Shown: positions 23,498-32,281 of the stretch, piece after piece | Layout of the letters: each line of letters starts with the position of its first letter | Position numbering within the stretch: the stretch's first letter is position 1 | Assembly (NCBI GenBank): GCA_046758865.1 | Contig: JBHIBD010000015.1 | Coordinates: 1 to 37,366, forward strand | DNA: 37,366 nt | Direction of reading: 5' to 3' | Source of the DNA: JBHIBD01 sp046758865 | GTDB taxonomy: Bacteria > Planctomycetota > Brocadiia > Brocadiales > Bathyanammoxibiaceae | Made by a program: the position numbers and the translations under genes | Notes under the pieces: generated by a model | Database searches by the model: none | The model's input: only the letters and a program-made list of their open reading frames with translations | What the model was told of the DNA's origin: nothing

Positions 23498-23583
23498 TGT
23501 AGCGTGGCAGCTTGCTGCCACGTTCAATATCTGCTCGCACGTTAGAACTATACCCAAACGTTGGAGCAAGCTCCAACGCTACA
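23498..23583. repeat. Two-hairpin palindromic element, TGTAGCG family
   Basis: The arms 23498-23524 and 23557-23583 are inverted copies with TGTAGCG / CGCTACA ends. Each arm folds into an eight-base stem with a four-base loop (23503-23522 and 23559-23578). The arms differ at four positions that form two paired compensatory changes (G-C to T-A and C-G to G-C), so pairing is kept. The right end supplies the TAG stop of the minus-strand gene at 23579-24505. Confidence 0.8.
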
Positions 23584-24505
23584 TTGCACATTCTTGCCCC
23601 AGAGAGTTTTGATTGCCCTCGTGCTGAAGCTCTAATATTCTGGATGTGACGGACTCAATCTTCTCAAGGCTGTCCCTGTCCTCAGGCAGACCCTCTACCA
23701 GCTCCCTTGCCTGCTTAAAGTTTTCGAGCGCCCCCGGGAAGTCTCCTTCGTAGTAATCCTTCATACCAGAATAAAAGAGATGTAAGAACCGTATGTTATC
23801 GTCGGGGCTTATGGTCAGGGCCTTGCTTATCGTCTCTTTTGCCTTGTCATGATAGCCACTCTTGTAGTAGCTCTTCGCAGCCACGAGAAGCCCTTCCAGC
23901 CTGCCACCCTTGTACATGGAGGAAAAGATGTCATCCAGGCTTCCTTTTCCATAGGCGTCTTCTACGAGTTTCTCCTCTTCCAGCAAGAATCGAATCAGGA
24001 GGCCGTTTTCATTATAGTTTATCAGCAAGTCCTTTAGCTGCTCCAGTGTATTGGCCACAAGGGTGTTGGTCTCCTTCAACTCCTCAGAAAGCCTCTTCTT
24101 TGCCCTGCCGAGGATAAGGTTTTCTTCTCTCAGAAATTTCTTCTCGTGTGAGGTCTTAGATGCCTTTTCTCTCAATAGGGACACCTTCGGCATGTAAACC
24201 TCGAGTTGGTAGCAGTTTTCTCTTATTATCATGGCCTCGTGAAAGATGGAACCTATCGCCAGGTCGAACAGCCTTTCCTGCTCTGTGGAATTGTCATTGC
24301 CACGATACAGGTCGTGGCAGTTTTTCTTTAGATTAAATAGCATGGATTGACCTTTATCGTCTACCAGCTCCTGTACATCGTCAAATCTCAGCTTACCCCT
24401 CTGGTAGTTTGAAAAGAGCTTACGATAGAAAATGGCTGAGCGAAGGAAGAGCTTAACTATCTCCACAACCTTGCGGCCCCTGTCCCTTTCTGCAATCCTT
24501 ATCAT
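23579..24505 (-). CDS. Helical TPR-containing protein of unknown function
   Basis: I do not recognise the family of this 308-residue protein. It is almost entirely helical and has no signal peptide. The N-terminal part is rich in basic and hydrophobic helices, 110-165 has coiled-coil character (KKRLSEELKETNTLV), and about 205-272 forms two TPR-like repeats (LVAAKSYYKSGYHDKAKETISKAL and FYSGMKDYYEGDFPGALENFKQA). Such repeats usually bind protein partners. The stop codon and last residue lie in the palindromic element at 23498-23583. The ATG at 24505 has only a weak ribosome-binding site. The reading frame immediately upstream (24510-24626) codes plausible protein in another frame, so the true N-terminus or an upstream frameshift is uncertain. 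Confidence 0.7.
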   Translation of the reverse strand: MIRIAERDRGRKVVEIVKLFLRSAIFYRKLFSNYQRGKLRFDDVQELVDDKGQSMLFNLKKNCHDLYRGNDNSTEQERLFDLAIGSIFHEAMIIRENCYQLEVYMPKVSLLREKASKTSHEKKFLREENLILGRAKKRLSEELKETNTLVANTLEQLKDLLINYNENGLLIRFLLEEEKLVEDAYGKGSLDDIFSSMYKGGRLEGLLVAAKSYYKSGYHDKAKETISKALTISPDDNIRFLHLFYSGMKDYYEGDFPGALENFKQARELVEGLPEDRDSLEKIESVTSRILELQHEGNQNSLGQECAM

Positions 24506-24626
24506 GTCTTTTCCGTAAAAGTTCCCTATTGGTTAAATTCTCAATTTTGTAAGTATCAAAACTATACGTTACATCGATGGCGTGTACGTTGTCAACACCA
24601 TGGGCGCTGACGTTGGCATAGAACAT
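24453..24626 (-). other. Possible out-of-frame N-terminal extension or tiny gene
   Basis: ATG 24626 opens a 57-codon frame that starts 13 bases after the LolC/LolE-like gene. Its first 40 residues (MFYANVSAHGVDNVHAIDV...NRELLRKR) look protein-like, whereas the tail after about 24505 is a shadow of the TPR gene. It could be a small protein, or the real N-terminus of the TPR protein separated by a frameshift. No ribosome-binding site is visible. Confidence 0.3.
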
Positions 24627-24639
24627 AACTTTGCGGCGC

Positions 24640-25896
24640 CTATTCGTAGCGCAGGACCTCCACCGGGTCAAGCCTGGCGGCCCTCATGGCGGGGTAGACA
24701 CTGGCAAGAACGCTAAGGGCTATGGCCACGCCAGCAATTATTGCCAAACCCCAGGGACTTATCATCACAGGAATCTCGTTAAAATAGTAGACCTCCGGCG
24801 GAAACGGTCTCCAGCCCGTAAGGCCATAGAGGTACTGCTCCAGCCAATTTATTCTCAGAATTATCCCCAGACCAAGGCACACACCTATAGCCGAACCTAT
24901 AACCCCGATGAGAAACCCATTGAATAGGAATATGTTCATGATGCCGGGCTGTGTGGCGCCAATGGCCTTGAGTATCCCAATGTCCTTTGCTATGACAAAG
25001 ACGATCATCCTGAGGATGGCCATAATGCAGAAGCTGGCCACTATGAGTAAGCAGAAGAGTATTATGGCCATCACCCGTCTTTCCAGTGCTACCGCCCTGA
25101 GAAAGGTCTTTCGTGCATCCTCCCAGGTCTGCACGTAATATTCTGTCCCAAGCATCTTCTGCAACTCATCCCTCACTTCCGTGGCATATCGGTAATCATC
25201 CAGCCGAAGGCTTATGCCTGTCACCGAGTCAGGAGTCCCTACCAATTCTTGTGCCGCCTCGAGAGGGATGTATACGTAGGTCTTGTCAAAGTCGTACATA
25301 CCAGACTGGAATTTCTCTTCCACAACAAAGGCCTTAACACTTATCTTGTCCCAGCCCTTCACGGTAACAAGCACGATCTTCTCCCCATTGGGCACGAAGC
25401 TCTCTGGGTTTTTAACGGGGTCTCCTGGAGCAAGCCTCAAGAGTTCTACACCCGCAAATGCGCTGTAGGTCTTAGCCTTCCCGTGGACCCTTTTGAGGTG
25501 CTCTGGTTTGCCGTCGAAGGCGCTCATGTAAGAGTCGAGCTCTCCAACCTGCGCCTCCAGTACGGGGTCTATTCCCTTAAAATATGCAAACTCCTTGGCA
25601 CCACGCACCCTTACTAGCGCGGGGCCCTCCACAAACGGCGCACAGGCCTTTACGTGTTTAACTGTCTTGACCCTCTCCATAATTTCCTTGTAATCGTTAA
25701 AGCCGTAGATCCCACTCTTTAGGATCATCACGTGCGCCAGGGTCCCTCGGATGCGCATCCTCAACTCTTTGTCAAAGCCGCTCATCACGGAAAGGACTAC
25801 TATGTATGTTGCAACGCTGAGTGCTATCGCCGCAATGGCAATGTAGCAACTCTTTCTTTTCTTGAGGTAGCGTAGGCTTATAAAGACCTCGTACAT
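24640..25896 (-). CDS. LolC/LolE-type lipoprotein-releasing ABC permease
   Basis: LolC/LolE extract outer-membrane lipoproteins from the inner membrane, powered by LolD. The 418-residue protein has the FtsX-family outline. A first helix lies near 17-40 (IAIAAIALSVATYIVVLSV), then a large periplasmic domain (about 45-270), then three helices in the C-terminal part. It ends with the family hallmark MRAARLDPVEVLRYE. The N-terminal FISLRYLKKRKS and SVMSGFDKELRMRI are also typical of LolC/LolE. No lolD ATPase is next to it, so the partner must be elsewhere. It lies 135 bases upstream of the TPR gene on the same strand. LolC cannot be separated from LolE by eye. Confidence 0.85.
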   Translation of the reverse strand: MYEVFISLRYLKKRKSCYIAIAAIALSVATYIVVLSVMSGFDKELRMRIRGTLAHVMILKSGIYGFNDYKEIMERVKTVKHVKACAPFVEGPALVRVRGAKEFAYFKGIDPVLEAQVGELDSYMSAFDGKPEHLKRVHGKAKTYSAFAGVELLRLAPGDPVKNPESFVPNGEKIVLVTVKGWDKISVKAFVVEEKFQSGMYDFDKTYVYIPLEAAQELVGTPDSVTGISLRLDDYRYATEVRDELQKMLGTEYYVQTWEDARKTFLRAVALERRVMAIILFCLLIVASFCIMAILRMIVFVIAKDIGILKAIGATQPGIMNIFLFNGFLIGVIGSAIGVCLGLGIILRINWLEQYLYGLTGWRPFPPEVYYFNEIPVMISPWGLAIIAGVAIALSVLASVYPAMRAARLDPVEVLRYE

Positions 25897-26004
25897 TTTT
25901 TACCCAAGTAATTGATACAAACAGCTTAAGATATAACTTCCCCATTCTATCAGGGGTTCCTCAGAGAGCGCAAACAAAATCTATCAATACTCCTCCAAGA
26001 ATCC

Positions 26005-26032
26005 TTGACAAACCCCTCATTGTCTAAATAAT
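26005..26032 (+). promoter_or_regulatory. Promoter of aroC
   Basis: A perfect TTGACA (26005-26010) and AATAAT (26027-26032, five of six) are 16 bases apart. The expected start near 26039 is just ahead of a strong AAGGAGG (26041-26047) and ATG 26054. Confidence 0.6.
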
Positions 26033-26053
26033 ACAGCCTTAAGGAGGCCCATT

Positions 26054-27205
26054 ATGCTTAAATTCATTACCGCAGGTGAGTCCCACGGGAAGTGCATGAT
26101 TGCTGTTGTGGAGGGGTTTCCAGCCGGTGTGCACCTGGATGAAGAGGTGATAAATAATGACCTCAGGCGGCGCCAAGGAGGCGTGGGCAGGGGCCCAAGA
26201 ATGGACATTGAAAAGGACGAGGTAGAAATCCTTTCCGGCATCAGGAAGGGGACAACCTTGGGAAGCCCAATATGTATGAAGATAAAGAACTACGACTTTA
26301 GCATAGACCAGCTACCGGAGCTGACCAGGGCAAGGCCGGGCCACGCGGATTTGGCCGGGGCCATGAAATACGGATGCCATGACATGCGCAACATCCTTGA
26401 GAGGGCAAGTGCCAGGGATACGGCCGCACGGGTGGCGGCAGGGGCACTAGCAAAGACACTGCTCAACAATTTTGGAGTCAAGGTCATTGGTTACGTGAAG
26501 GGGATTGGCGGGGTTATGGACGAGACCCCGGCCTCGGCAAGGAACCCGGAAGAGGTCCAGAGGCTGAGGGACTCAAGCAGCATCTACTGTCTTGATAAGA
26601 AAGCAGGGGAAAGGATGGTAAAAAGGATAAAGGAGGCGGGGGAGACCAACGATTCTGTGGGTGGACTCATAGAGGTAACGGTCTATGGCGTTCCCCCGGG
26701 CCTGGGTAGCTACACACAGTGGGACCAGAGACTCGACGGCAGGCTTGCCGCTGCGGTTATGTCCGTACAGGCCATAAAGGGGGTGGAGATAGGGCTTGGC
26801 TTCCAGGTGGCCGAAAAACTTGGCTCAGAGGTGCACGACAGTATCTACTATAACCAAAAATCCCGCAGCGACAGCCTAACAGGTGGCTTTTTCCGCAAGA
26901 CGAATCGGGCCGGCGGGCTTGAAGGAGGCGTAACGAACGGAGAGCCCATAGTAGTGGGGGCGGCTATGAAGCCTATACCCACCCTGCGTAAGTCCCTGGA
27001 GTCGGTGGAGCTCACCACAAAGAAAAGCGCTCCAGCCGCTGCCGAGCGCTCTGATGTATGTGCCGTACCGGCTGCATCGGTGGTGGTAGAGGCTGTCGTA
27101 AGTTTCGAGATGGCAAGGGCTTTTATGGAAAAGTTTGGAGGTGATTCTATCCAAGAGACCGGGAGGAACCTGGAGGGCTACCTCAAACAGGTGCGCAGTC
27201 TGTAG
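26054..27205 (+). CDS. aroC: Chorismate synthase
   Basis: AroC converts 5-enolpyruvylshikimate-3-phosphate to chorismate using reduced FMN, the last step of the shikimate pathway. The 383-residue protein has the family signatures: TAGESHGKCMIAVVEGFPAG at the N-terminus, RRRQGGVGRGPRM, RPGHADLAGAMKYG with its catalytic-region histidine, and NILERASARDTAARVA. It ends with the conserved region around DVCAVPAASVVVEA. A strong Shine-Dalgarno sequence precedes ATG 26054. It is the first of a plus-strand row with thpR, recA and alaS, though thpR has its own promoter. No other shikimate gene is in the window. Confidence 0.97.
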   Translation: MLKFITAGESHGKCMIAVVEGFPAGVHLDEEVINNDLRRRQGGVGRGPRMDIEKDEVEILSGIRKGTTLGSPICMKIKNYDFSIDQLPELTRARPGHADLAGAMKYGCHDMRNILERASARDTAARVAAGALAKTLLNNFGVKVIGYVKGIGGVMDETPASARNPEEVQRLRDSSSIYCLDKKAGERMVKRIKEAGETNDSVGGLIEVTVYGVPPGLGSYTQWDQRLDGRLAAAVMSVQAIKGVEIGLGFQVAEKLGSEVHDSIYYNQKSRSDSLTGGFFRKTNRAGGLEGGVTNGEPIVVGAAMKPIPTLRKSLESVELTTKKSAPAAAERSDVCAVPAASVVVEAVVSFEMARAFMEKFGGDSIQETGRNLEGYLKQVRSL

Positions 27206-27219
27206 TAAATCATTTTCCC

Positions 27220-27248
27220 TTGAATAAACACATCCCCTAATGTATATT
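27220..27248 (+). promoter_or_regulatory. Promoter for thpR-recA with a very short leader
   Basis: TTGAAT (27220-27225) and TATATT (27243-27248) are 17 bases apart. The predicted start near 27255 leaves only about seven bases before ATG 27262, with no room for a Shine-Dalgarno site. No LexA-type operator was recognised. Confidence 0.5.
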
Positions 27249-27261
27249 TGTAAATTGATAA

Positions 27262-27831
27262 ATGGAACGACTTAGGACGTTTGTTGCTGTAGAGGTAGAC
27301 GAGGCGATAAAAAATAGGTTCAGGGAGTTACAGGAGAAACTGAAAGAGGCCGGGGGTGATGTCAGATGGGTGGATACTGGGAACATTCATGTTACACTAA
27401 AATTCCTCGGCTACATAGAGGATACCAATCTTTCCCTTGTAAAGGATATAATTCAGGAGGCCGTCAGCGGTCTGAAATCATTTTGTGTCGAGTTTGAAGG
27501 TGTAGGGGCCTTTCCCAGACTGGAAAGACCGCGTGTAGTATTCATTTCAATTAAGGACACCTCTGGTAGCCTCTCCAAGATAAATTCCAGACTCGAAGAG
27601 AAGTTCTTTACAAAACTAGGCATAGAAAAGGAGAACCGCAGGTACTCACCCCATCTCACCATTGGCCGTGTCAAATCTACGAAGAACGTAGGCCCTCTAG
27701 TACGTCTTATGACGAGGCATTCTGCAGATAGCTTTGGAGAGGAGCGGGTGAAAGGTGTTGTGCTCATGCGTAGCCAGTTGTCGCCCAAGGGGCCTACTTA
27801 TACGAAACTTGAGTGTTTTAATTTAGACTAG
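27262..27831 (+). CDS. thpR: RNA 2',3'-cyclic phosphodiesterase (2'-5' RNA ligase family)
   Basis: ThpR-type proteins open 2',3'-cyclic phosphates on RNA and were first described as 2'-5' RNA ligases of tRNA halves. The 189-residue protein has both HxTx motifs of the 2H phosphoesterase fold, HVTL at 43-46 and HLTI at 131-134, which carry the two catalytic histidines. The N-terminus RLRTFVAVEV is typical. It lies 26 bases upstream of recA, a linkage found in many bacterial genomes, and probably shares its transcript. ATG 27262 has no ribosome-binding site and sits close to the transcription start. Confidence 0.92.
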   Translation: MERLRTFVAVEVDEAIKNRFRELQEKLKEAGGDVRWVDTGNIHVTLKFLGYIEDTNLSLVKDIIQEAVSGLKSFCVEFEGVGAFPRLERPRVVFISIKDTSGSLSKINSRLEEKFFTKLGIEKENRRYSPHLTIGRVKSTKNVGPLVRLMTRHSADSFGEERVKGVVLMRSQLSPKGPTYTKLECFNLD

Positions 27832-27857
27832 TCATTATCAAAAACGGGGAGTAAAGG

Positions 27858-28886
27858 ATGGCAAAACAGGAAGTAGCTGAAAAGTCCAAACGAGGCCAGG
27901 CCCTGGAGAGGGCCCTGTCTCAGCTAGAAAAGCAGTATTACAAGGGTGTTATAATGCGTGTGGGCAAGCAGACAAAAATCAACGTGCCTGCCATCTCCAC
28001 AGGTTCGTTGTCCTTAGACATGGCCCTGGGCGTGGGAGGCGTGCCCAGGGGTCGGGTTACAGAGGTCTTTGGCCCTGAGGCCTCTGGAAAGACCACACTG
28101 GCCCTCCACATAATAGCCAGTGCGCAGAGGCAGGGCGGTGTGGCTGCCTTTATCGATGCTGAACATGCTATGGACCCAGAGTACGCAAAGAGATTGGGTG
28201 TGGACCTAGATAATCTTTTAATAAACCAGCCCGATACCGGAGAGCAGGCCCTGGACATAGCGGAGACACTCATTAGGTCCAACGCCGTTGATGTTATAGT
28301 GATAGACTCCGTTGCAGCCCTTACTCCAAAGGCAGAGATAGAGGGTGAGATGGGCGACACCCAGATTGGACTTCAGGCAAGGCTAATGTCCCAGGCCATG
28401 CGTAAGCTCTCGGGTATCATCTCTAAATCTCATACCTGCCTGGTATTTATTAACCAGATAAGGGAAAAGATTGGGGTCATGTTTGGTAACCCGGAGACTA
28501 CACCAGGCGGCAGGGCACTAAAATTTTACTCCTCGGTCCGTATTGACGTGCGAAAGATAGGAATAATTAGAGACGGTGACCGTGCAGTAGGCAGCAGGGT
28601 AAGGGCCATGGTGGCAAAGAACAAGGTTGCGCCGCCTTTTCGTAAGGCAGAGTTTGATATCATGTTTAATAGCGGTATTTCTTTCTCGGGCGACCTCCTG
28701 GATTTGGCGCTGGAAAACGGTCTGGTGGATAAAAGCGGTGCATGGTTCTCATATGGAAAAATACGCCTGGGGCAGGGTAGGGAAAACGCCAAGAGTTTTC
28801 TGGAAAAAAACACCGAGCTTATAGAAGAGCTAAAGCAGTCAGTATTACAAAAGCTCGCGCCGGTAGAGGCAGGTAGCAGCGGTTGA
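27858..28886 (+). CDS. recA: Recombinase A
   Basis: RecA polymerises on single-stranded DNA, pairs homologous DNA and activates LexA-type self-cleavage. The 342-residue protein shows Walker A GPEASGKT (72-79), FIDAEHAMDPEYA, Walker B VIVIDSVAALTP, the L1 loop region EGEMGDTQIGLQARLMSQAMRK (with DNA-contact residues), and L2 FGNPETTPGGRALKFY. The GGGGAG at 27846-27851 precedes ATG 27858 at six bases. No intein is present and the length is normal. It is in an operon with thpR. The gap to alaS is 82 bases and shows no convincing terminator. Confidence 0.98.
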   Translation: MAKQEVAEKSKRGQALERALSQLEKQYYKGVIMRVGKQTKINVPAISTGSLSLDMALGVGGVPRGRVTEVFGPEASGKTTLALHIIASAQRQGGVAAFIDAEHAMDPEYAKRLGVDLDNLLINQPDTGEQALDIAETLIRSNAVDVIVIDSVAALTPKAEIEGEMGDTQIGLQARLMSQAMRKLSGIISKSHTCLVFINQIREKIGVMFGNPETTPGGRALKFYSSVRIDVRKIGIIRDGDRAVGSRVRAMVAKNKVAPPFRKAEFDIMFNSGISFSGDLLDLALENGLVDKSGAWFSYGKIRLGQGRENAKSFLEKNTELIEELKQSVLQKLAPVEAGSSG

Positions 28887-28968
28887 GGAGAAGAATACCC
28901 AATAAGACTGGTTCCTCCCAAAAGCGGTTCTTACCCTAAGTGCGTAGAATCCCACAAAACCCCATGAT

Positions 28969-31629
28969 ATGAACACGAATGACATCAGGGAAAGGTTCCT
29001 GAAGTTTTTTGAGAAGAAGGGTCACGTGATAGTGCCCAGCGACTCCCTGGTACCTACGCATGACCCTACCTTGCTATTTACCGGGGCAGGCATGAACCAG
29101 TTCAAGGACCAGCTCCTGGGCAGGGGTAAACTCACGTACACCAGGGCCACCTCATCCCAGAAGTGTCTCCGCACCGGGGATATTGATAATGTGGGAAAAA
29201 CCACCTCCCACCACACCTTCTTTGAGATGTTAGGGAATTTCTCCTTTGGTGACTACTTCAAAAAAGAGGCTATCGAATGGGCATGGGAGTTTTTACTCAA
29301 GGAGTTAAAGCTCCCGCCCGACAGGCTATATGCCAGCATATACAAGGACGATGGGGAGGCTTACGAGATATGGGAGAAGACTATTGGCATCCCAGGCTCA
29401 AAGATATTTCGGTATGGGGAAAGTGACAACTTCTGGCCTGCTAATGCACCTTCCCAGGGACCAAACGGCCCTTGTGGACCCTGTGCCGAGATTTTCTACG
29501 ACCAGGGAGAGGCTCTCGGATGCGGCAGGAAGGACTGCAATCCTAACTGTGAGCACTGTGAACGCTTTGTAGAGATATGGAACCTAGTATTTGTGCAGTA
29601 CGACCGTAAAGACCTTGGGGTGCTGGAACCCCTTGACCACAGGGGTATTGACACTGGTATGGGTCTCGAAAGGATGGCCAGGGTTATGCAGGGTGTGCAA
29701 AACAATTTTGACATAGATATATTTGTGCCAATAATCGATGAGTTGAAAGACATCTTGGGTACAAAACACAGGGGCAACCATAAAGCGGCACTCTTTCGGA
29801 GGATCGCCGACCACATGCGTGCCGTGGTGTTCTGCATCTCGGACGGTGTCCTCCCATCAAACGAGGGGAGAGGGTATGTGGAAAGGCGCCTCCTAAGACG
29901 GGCCGTGAGGGATGCAATGCAGATTGGCCTCGAAAAGGCGTCTCTTTACAAGCTGGTACCGGTAATTGCCCATACAATGGAAATACCATACCCCGATGTC
30001 AGGGAACGTAGGGAAAATATTGCCAGAATAATAAAGAACGAAGAGGAAAGGTTTTTGCAGACCTATCATCAAGGCATGCGGCGGCTTGAAGAGATTGGTG
30101 CGGTCCTGAAGAAGGAGGGGGAAAAGGTCTTTCCCCCGGAAGAGGCCTTCAGGCTTTATGATACCTACGGCTTCCCGATAGAAGGTACTTCGGCCTACTG
30201 TGCAGAGGAAGGCTTCAGTTTTGATGAGAGTGGGTTTGAGAAATACATGGAGGAGCGCGTTCGACTCTCCAGGGTCACTTCGGGCATCAGTGGGGCGGTA
30301 TTCGACGTGGGAGCCGTCGCACAGCTTAAGGAATCATACACAGGTACGGAGTTCCTGGGCTACCGGCGCGGCAGAGCGAAGGTGAAGGCAAAGGTGGTGG
30401 CCATTGTGGTGGACAATCAACTGGTAAGGGGCGCCGAGAAGGGTCAGTCGGTCACAGTAGTGTTGGACCGCACACCGTTTTACGGTGAGGCGGGTGGACA
30501 GATAGGCGACACGGGTCTCCTCAGGGGCAAAGGCTCCCTGTTAGAGGTGGTGGACACAAAGAGGGTAGATGGTTTCATCCTGCACCACTCGAAGGTGGTT
30601 AAGGGGGCGGTGTCTGTTGGCGACACGCTTACCTGTGAGGTTGACCTGGAGAGGAGGTCAGGGATAAGCCGCAGCCATACCGCCACACACATACTGCACC
30701 ACGTGCTCAGACAGGTTGTGGGAAAGCATGCTGAGCAGGCAGGCTCCCTGGTAGCACCTGACAGGTTGCGCTTCGACTTTCATCACTTCCAGGCACTCAA
30801 GAGGGACGAGGTGTCTAGGATCGAAGACCTGGTGAATGAGAAGATTGTGGCGAACTCCCCAGTCGGGGCGGAGGAGATGTCCCCGGAGGAGGCCAAAAAG
30901 AGGGGTGCCATAGCACTGTTTGGGGAAAAGTACGGCGAGAGGGTGCGCTTGGTAAACATAGGGAACTACAGCCTGGAGCTCTGCGGCGGCATCCACTTGA
31001 GGCGAACCGGTGAGGTGGGCCTGTTCAAGATTGTGGGGGAAAGCTCCGTGGCAGCAGGTATCCGCCGACTGGAGGCCCTTACAGGCCCCGCTGCCCTTAA
31101 GAGTGTCAGAGAGAAGGAATACACAGTGGAGGAACTAGCACGGATGTTAAAGGTGCAGGAAGCCGGCCTTATCGGCAGGGTGGAAGGCCTTCTGGGGGAT
31201 ATAAAGGGGCTCGAAAGGGAGATAAAAGGGCTAAAGGGAGGTGGTCTGGGTAAGGCGACCAGCGAGCTCATCACCCGTGCCAGGGAGGTATCCGGTGTAA
31301 AAATCATAACAGAGAAGGTGGAAGGGGCCAAGGCGGACGACCTTCGCAGGACAGCCGACACACTTAAGGCCCAGGCACCATCCATCGCCATAGTACTGGC
31401 CGCTATGCAGGACGGTATGGTAGTAATAATAACGTCGTTGAGCAAGGACCTTGTAAAGCGCGGGTTACATGCCGCTGAGATAGCCAAGGATGTCGCAAAG
31501 GTGGTTGGCGGGGGAGGTGGCGGTAGGGCAGATATGGCCCAGGCAGGTGGAAAATATACAGAAAAGATTGATGAGGCATTAGACTATTCCTTTAAGCTGA
31601 TAAAAGAGAAAGTACTAAGTGGAGGATAG
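28969..31629 (+). CDS. alaS: Alanyl-tRNA synthetase
   Basis: AlaRS charges tRNA-Ala and removes mischarged Ser or Gly. The 886-residue protein is complete. The class II catalytic core begins NTNDIRERFLKFFEKKGH and includes TGAGMNQFKDQ and motif 2 around CLRTGDIDNVGKTTSHHTFFEMLGNFSFGDYF. A cysteine-rich insertion follows (CGRKDCNPNCEHC, about 184-196). The editing domain has the metal ligands in SHTATHILHHVL and ELCGGIHLRR; the CGGIH form replaces the more common CGGTH. A coiled segment and the C-terminal DHHA1 domain (GGGGGGRADMAQAGG) close the protein. It is downstream of recA, a common neighbour. Confidence 0.96.
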   Translation: MNTNDIRERFLKFFEKKGHVIVPSDSLVPTHDPTLLFTGAGMNQFKDQLLGRGKLTYTRATSSQKCLRTGDIDNVGKTTSHHTFFEMLGNFSFGDYFKKEAIEWAWEFLLKELKLPPDRLYASIYKDDGEAYEIWEKTIGIPGSKIFRYGESDNFWPANAPSQGPNGPCGPCAEIFYDQGEALGCGRKDCNPNCEHCERFVEIWNLVFVQYDRKDLGVLEPLDHRGIDTGMGLERMARVMQGVQNNFDIDIFVPIIDELKDILGTKHRGNHKAALFRRIADHMRAVVFCISDGVLPSNEGRGYVERRLLRRAVRDAMQIGLEKASLYKLVPVIAHTMEIPYPDVRERRENIARIIKNEEERFLQTYHQGMRRLEEIGAVLKKEGEKVFPPEEAFRLYDTYGFPIEGTSAYCAEEGFSFDESGFEKYMEERVRLSRVTSGISGAVFDVGAVAQLKESYTGTEFLGYRRGRAKVKAKVVAIVVDNQLVRGAEKGQSVTVVLDRTPFYGEAGGQIGDTGLLRGKGSLLEVVDTKRVDGFILHHSKVVKGAVSVGDTLTCEVDLERRSGISRSHTATHILHHVLRQVVGKHAEQAGSLVAPDRLRFDFHHFQALKRDEVSRIEDLVNEKIVANSPVGAEEMSPEEAKKRGAIALFGEKYGERVRLVNIGNYSLELCGGIHLRRTGEVGLFKIVGESSVAAGIRRLEALTGPAALKSVREKEYTVEELARMLKVQEAGLIGRVEGLLGDIKGLEREIKGLKGGGLGKATSELITRAREVSGVKIITEKVEGAKADDLRRTADTLKAQAPSIAIVLAAMQDGMVVIITSLSKDLVKRGLHAAEIAKDVAKVVGGGGGGRADMAQAGGKYTEKIDEALDYSFKLIKEKVLSGG

Positions 31630-31666
31630 GAAGAGACCTCTGTAGAAGAGTTGCTCTAATACCATG

Positions 31667-31737
31667 TGTCATTCTGAGCGGAGCGAAGAATCTAGTATTC
31701 AGAGATTCTTCGGTCGTTTCACTCCCTCAAAATGACA
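31667..31737. repeat. Inverted-repeat element, TGTCATTCTGAG family
   Basis: The arms 31667-31693 (TGTCATTCTGAGCGGAGCGA...) and 31703-31737 are inverted copies. They share GAGCGGAGCGAAG and AATGAC ends with the element at 22718-22805, but have TTCT where the other has TTGCG. The right arm carries extra bases, as in the other copy. It lies between alaS and the FabZ-like gene. Confidence 0.8.
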
Positions 31738-31807
31738 ATTGTGCAGGGTTTTCAGAGTTTCAGGAATGTACGAAACAGGTGTTTCTTTAGAGTGGAAGGT
31801 AGTGTAA

Positions 31808-32281
31808 ATGCCACCAAAACTCCTGGCTGACCTCAAAGGTATTGACACTGATAAACCAGAGATAGGCATCGAGGAGATAAGGGCCATTAACCCCCACCGC
31901 TTCGAGATGGAGCAGCTCACAGGGATACTGAAATTTGACCCGGAGAACAGGCTCATTATAGGCTATAAGGATGTAACAACGAATGAGTTCTGGATACGCG
32001 GCCATATACCAGGAAGGCCGCTAATGCCTGGGGTCCTCATGGTAGAGGCAGCCGCCCAACTCTGTACCTTTTATTACAAGAAGTCTATCCCCGATGATAG
32101 GTTTCTTGGCTTTGGCGGCGTTGATAAGGTAAAATTCCGGGGTACAGTAGTGCCGGGAGATAAACTTATACTAATTGCAAGGAATCTTGAACTGAGGCCC
32201 AGAAGGGCCACCTTCGATACACAGGGAGTGGTAGACGGCAGGATAGTCTTTGAGGCAGAAATTATCGGAATGGCTATTTGA
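31808..32281 (+). CDS. FabZ/FabA-like hot-dog dehydratase
   Basis: This 157-residue hot-dog protein resembles beta-hydroxyacyl-ACP dehydratases of fatty-acid synthesis. The opening NPHRFEMEQLTGI (28-40) corresponds to the FabZ substrate-tunnel segment. The catalytic pair appears as His66 in FWIRGHIPGRPLMPG and Glu80 in VLMVEAAAQ. A true FabZ usually starts closer to the PHR segment and has a shorter N-terminus; here 27 residues precede it, so a related dehydratase or LpxA-type partner is possible. It is not next to lpxA, lpxD or other fab genes. Its 3' end overlaps the convergent HAD gene by eight bases. The start is ATG 31808. Confidence 0.85.
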   Translation: MPPKLLADLKGIDTDKPEIGIEEIRAINPHRFEMEQLTGILKFDPENRLIIGYKDVTTNEFWIRGHIPGRPLMPGVLMVEAAAQLCTFYYKKSIPDDRFLGFGGVDKVKFRGTVVPGDKLILIARNLELRPRRATFDTQGVVDGRIVFEAEIIGMAI

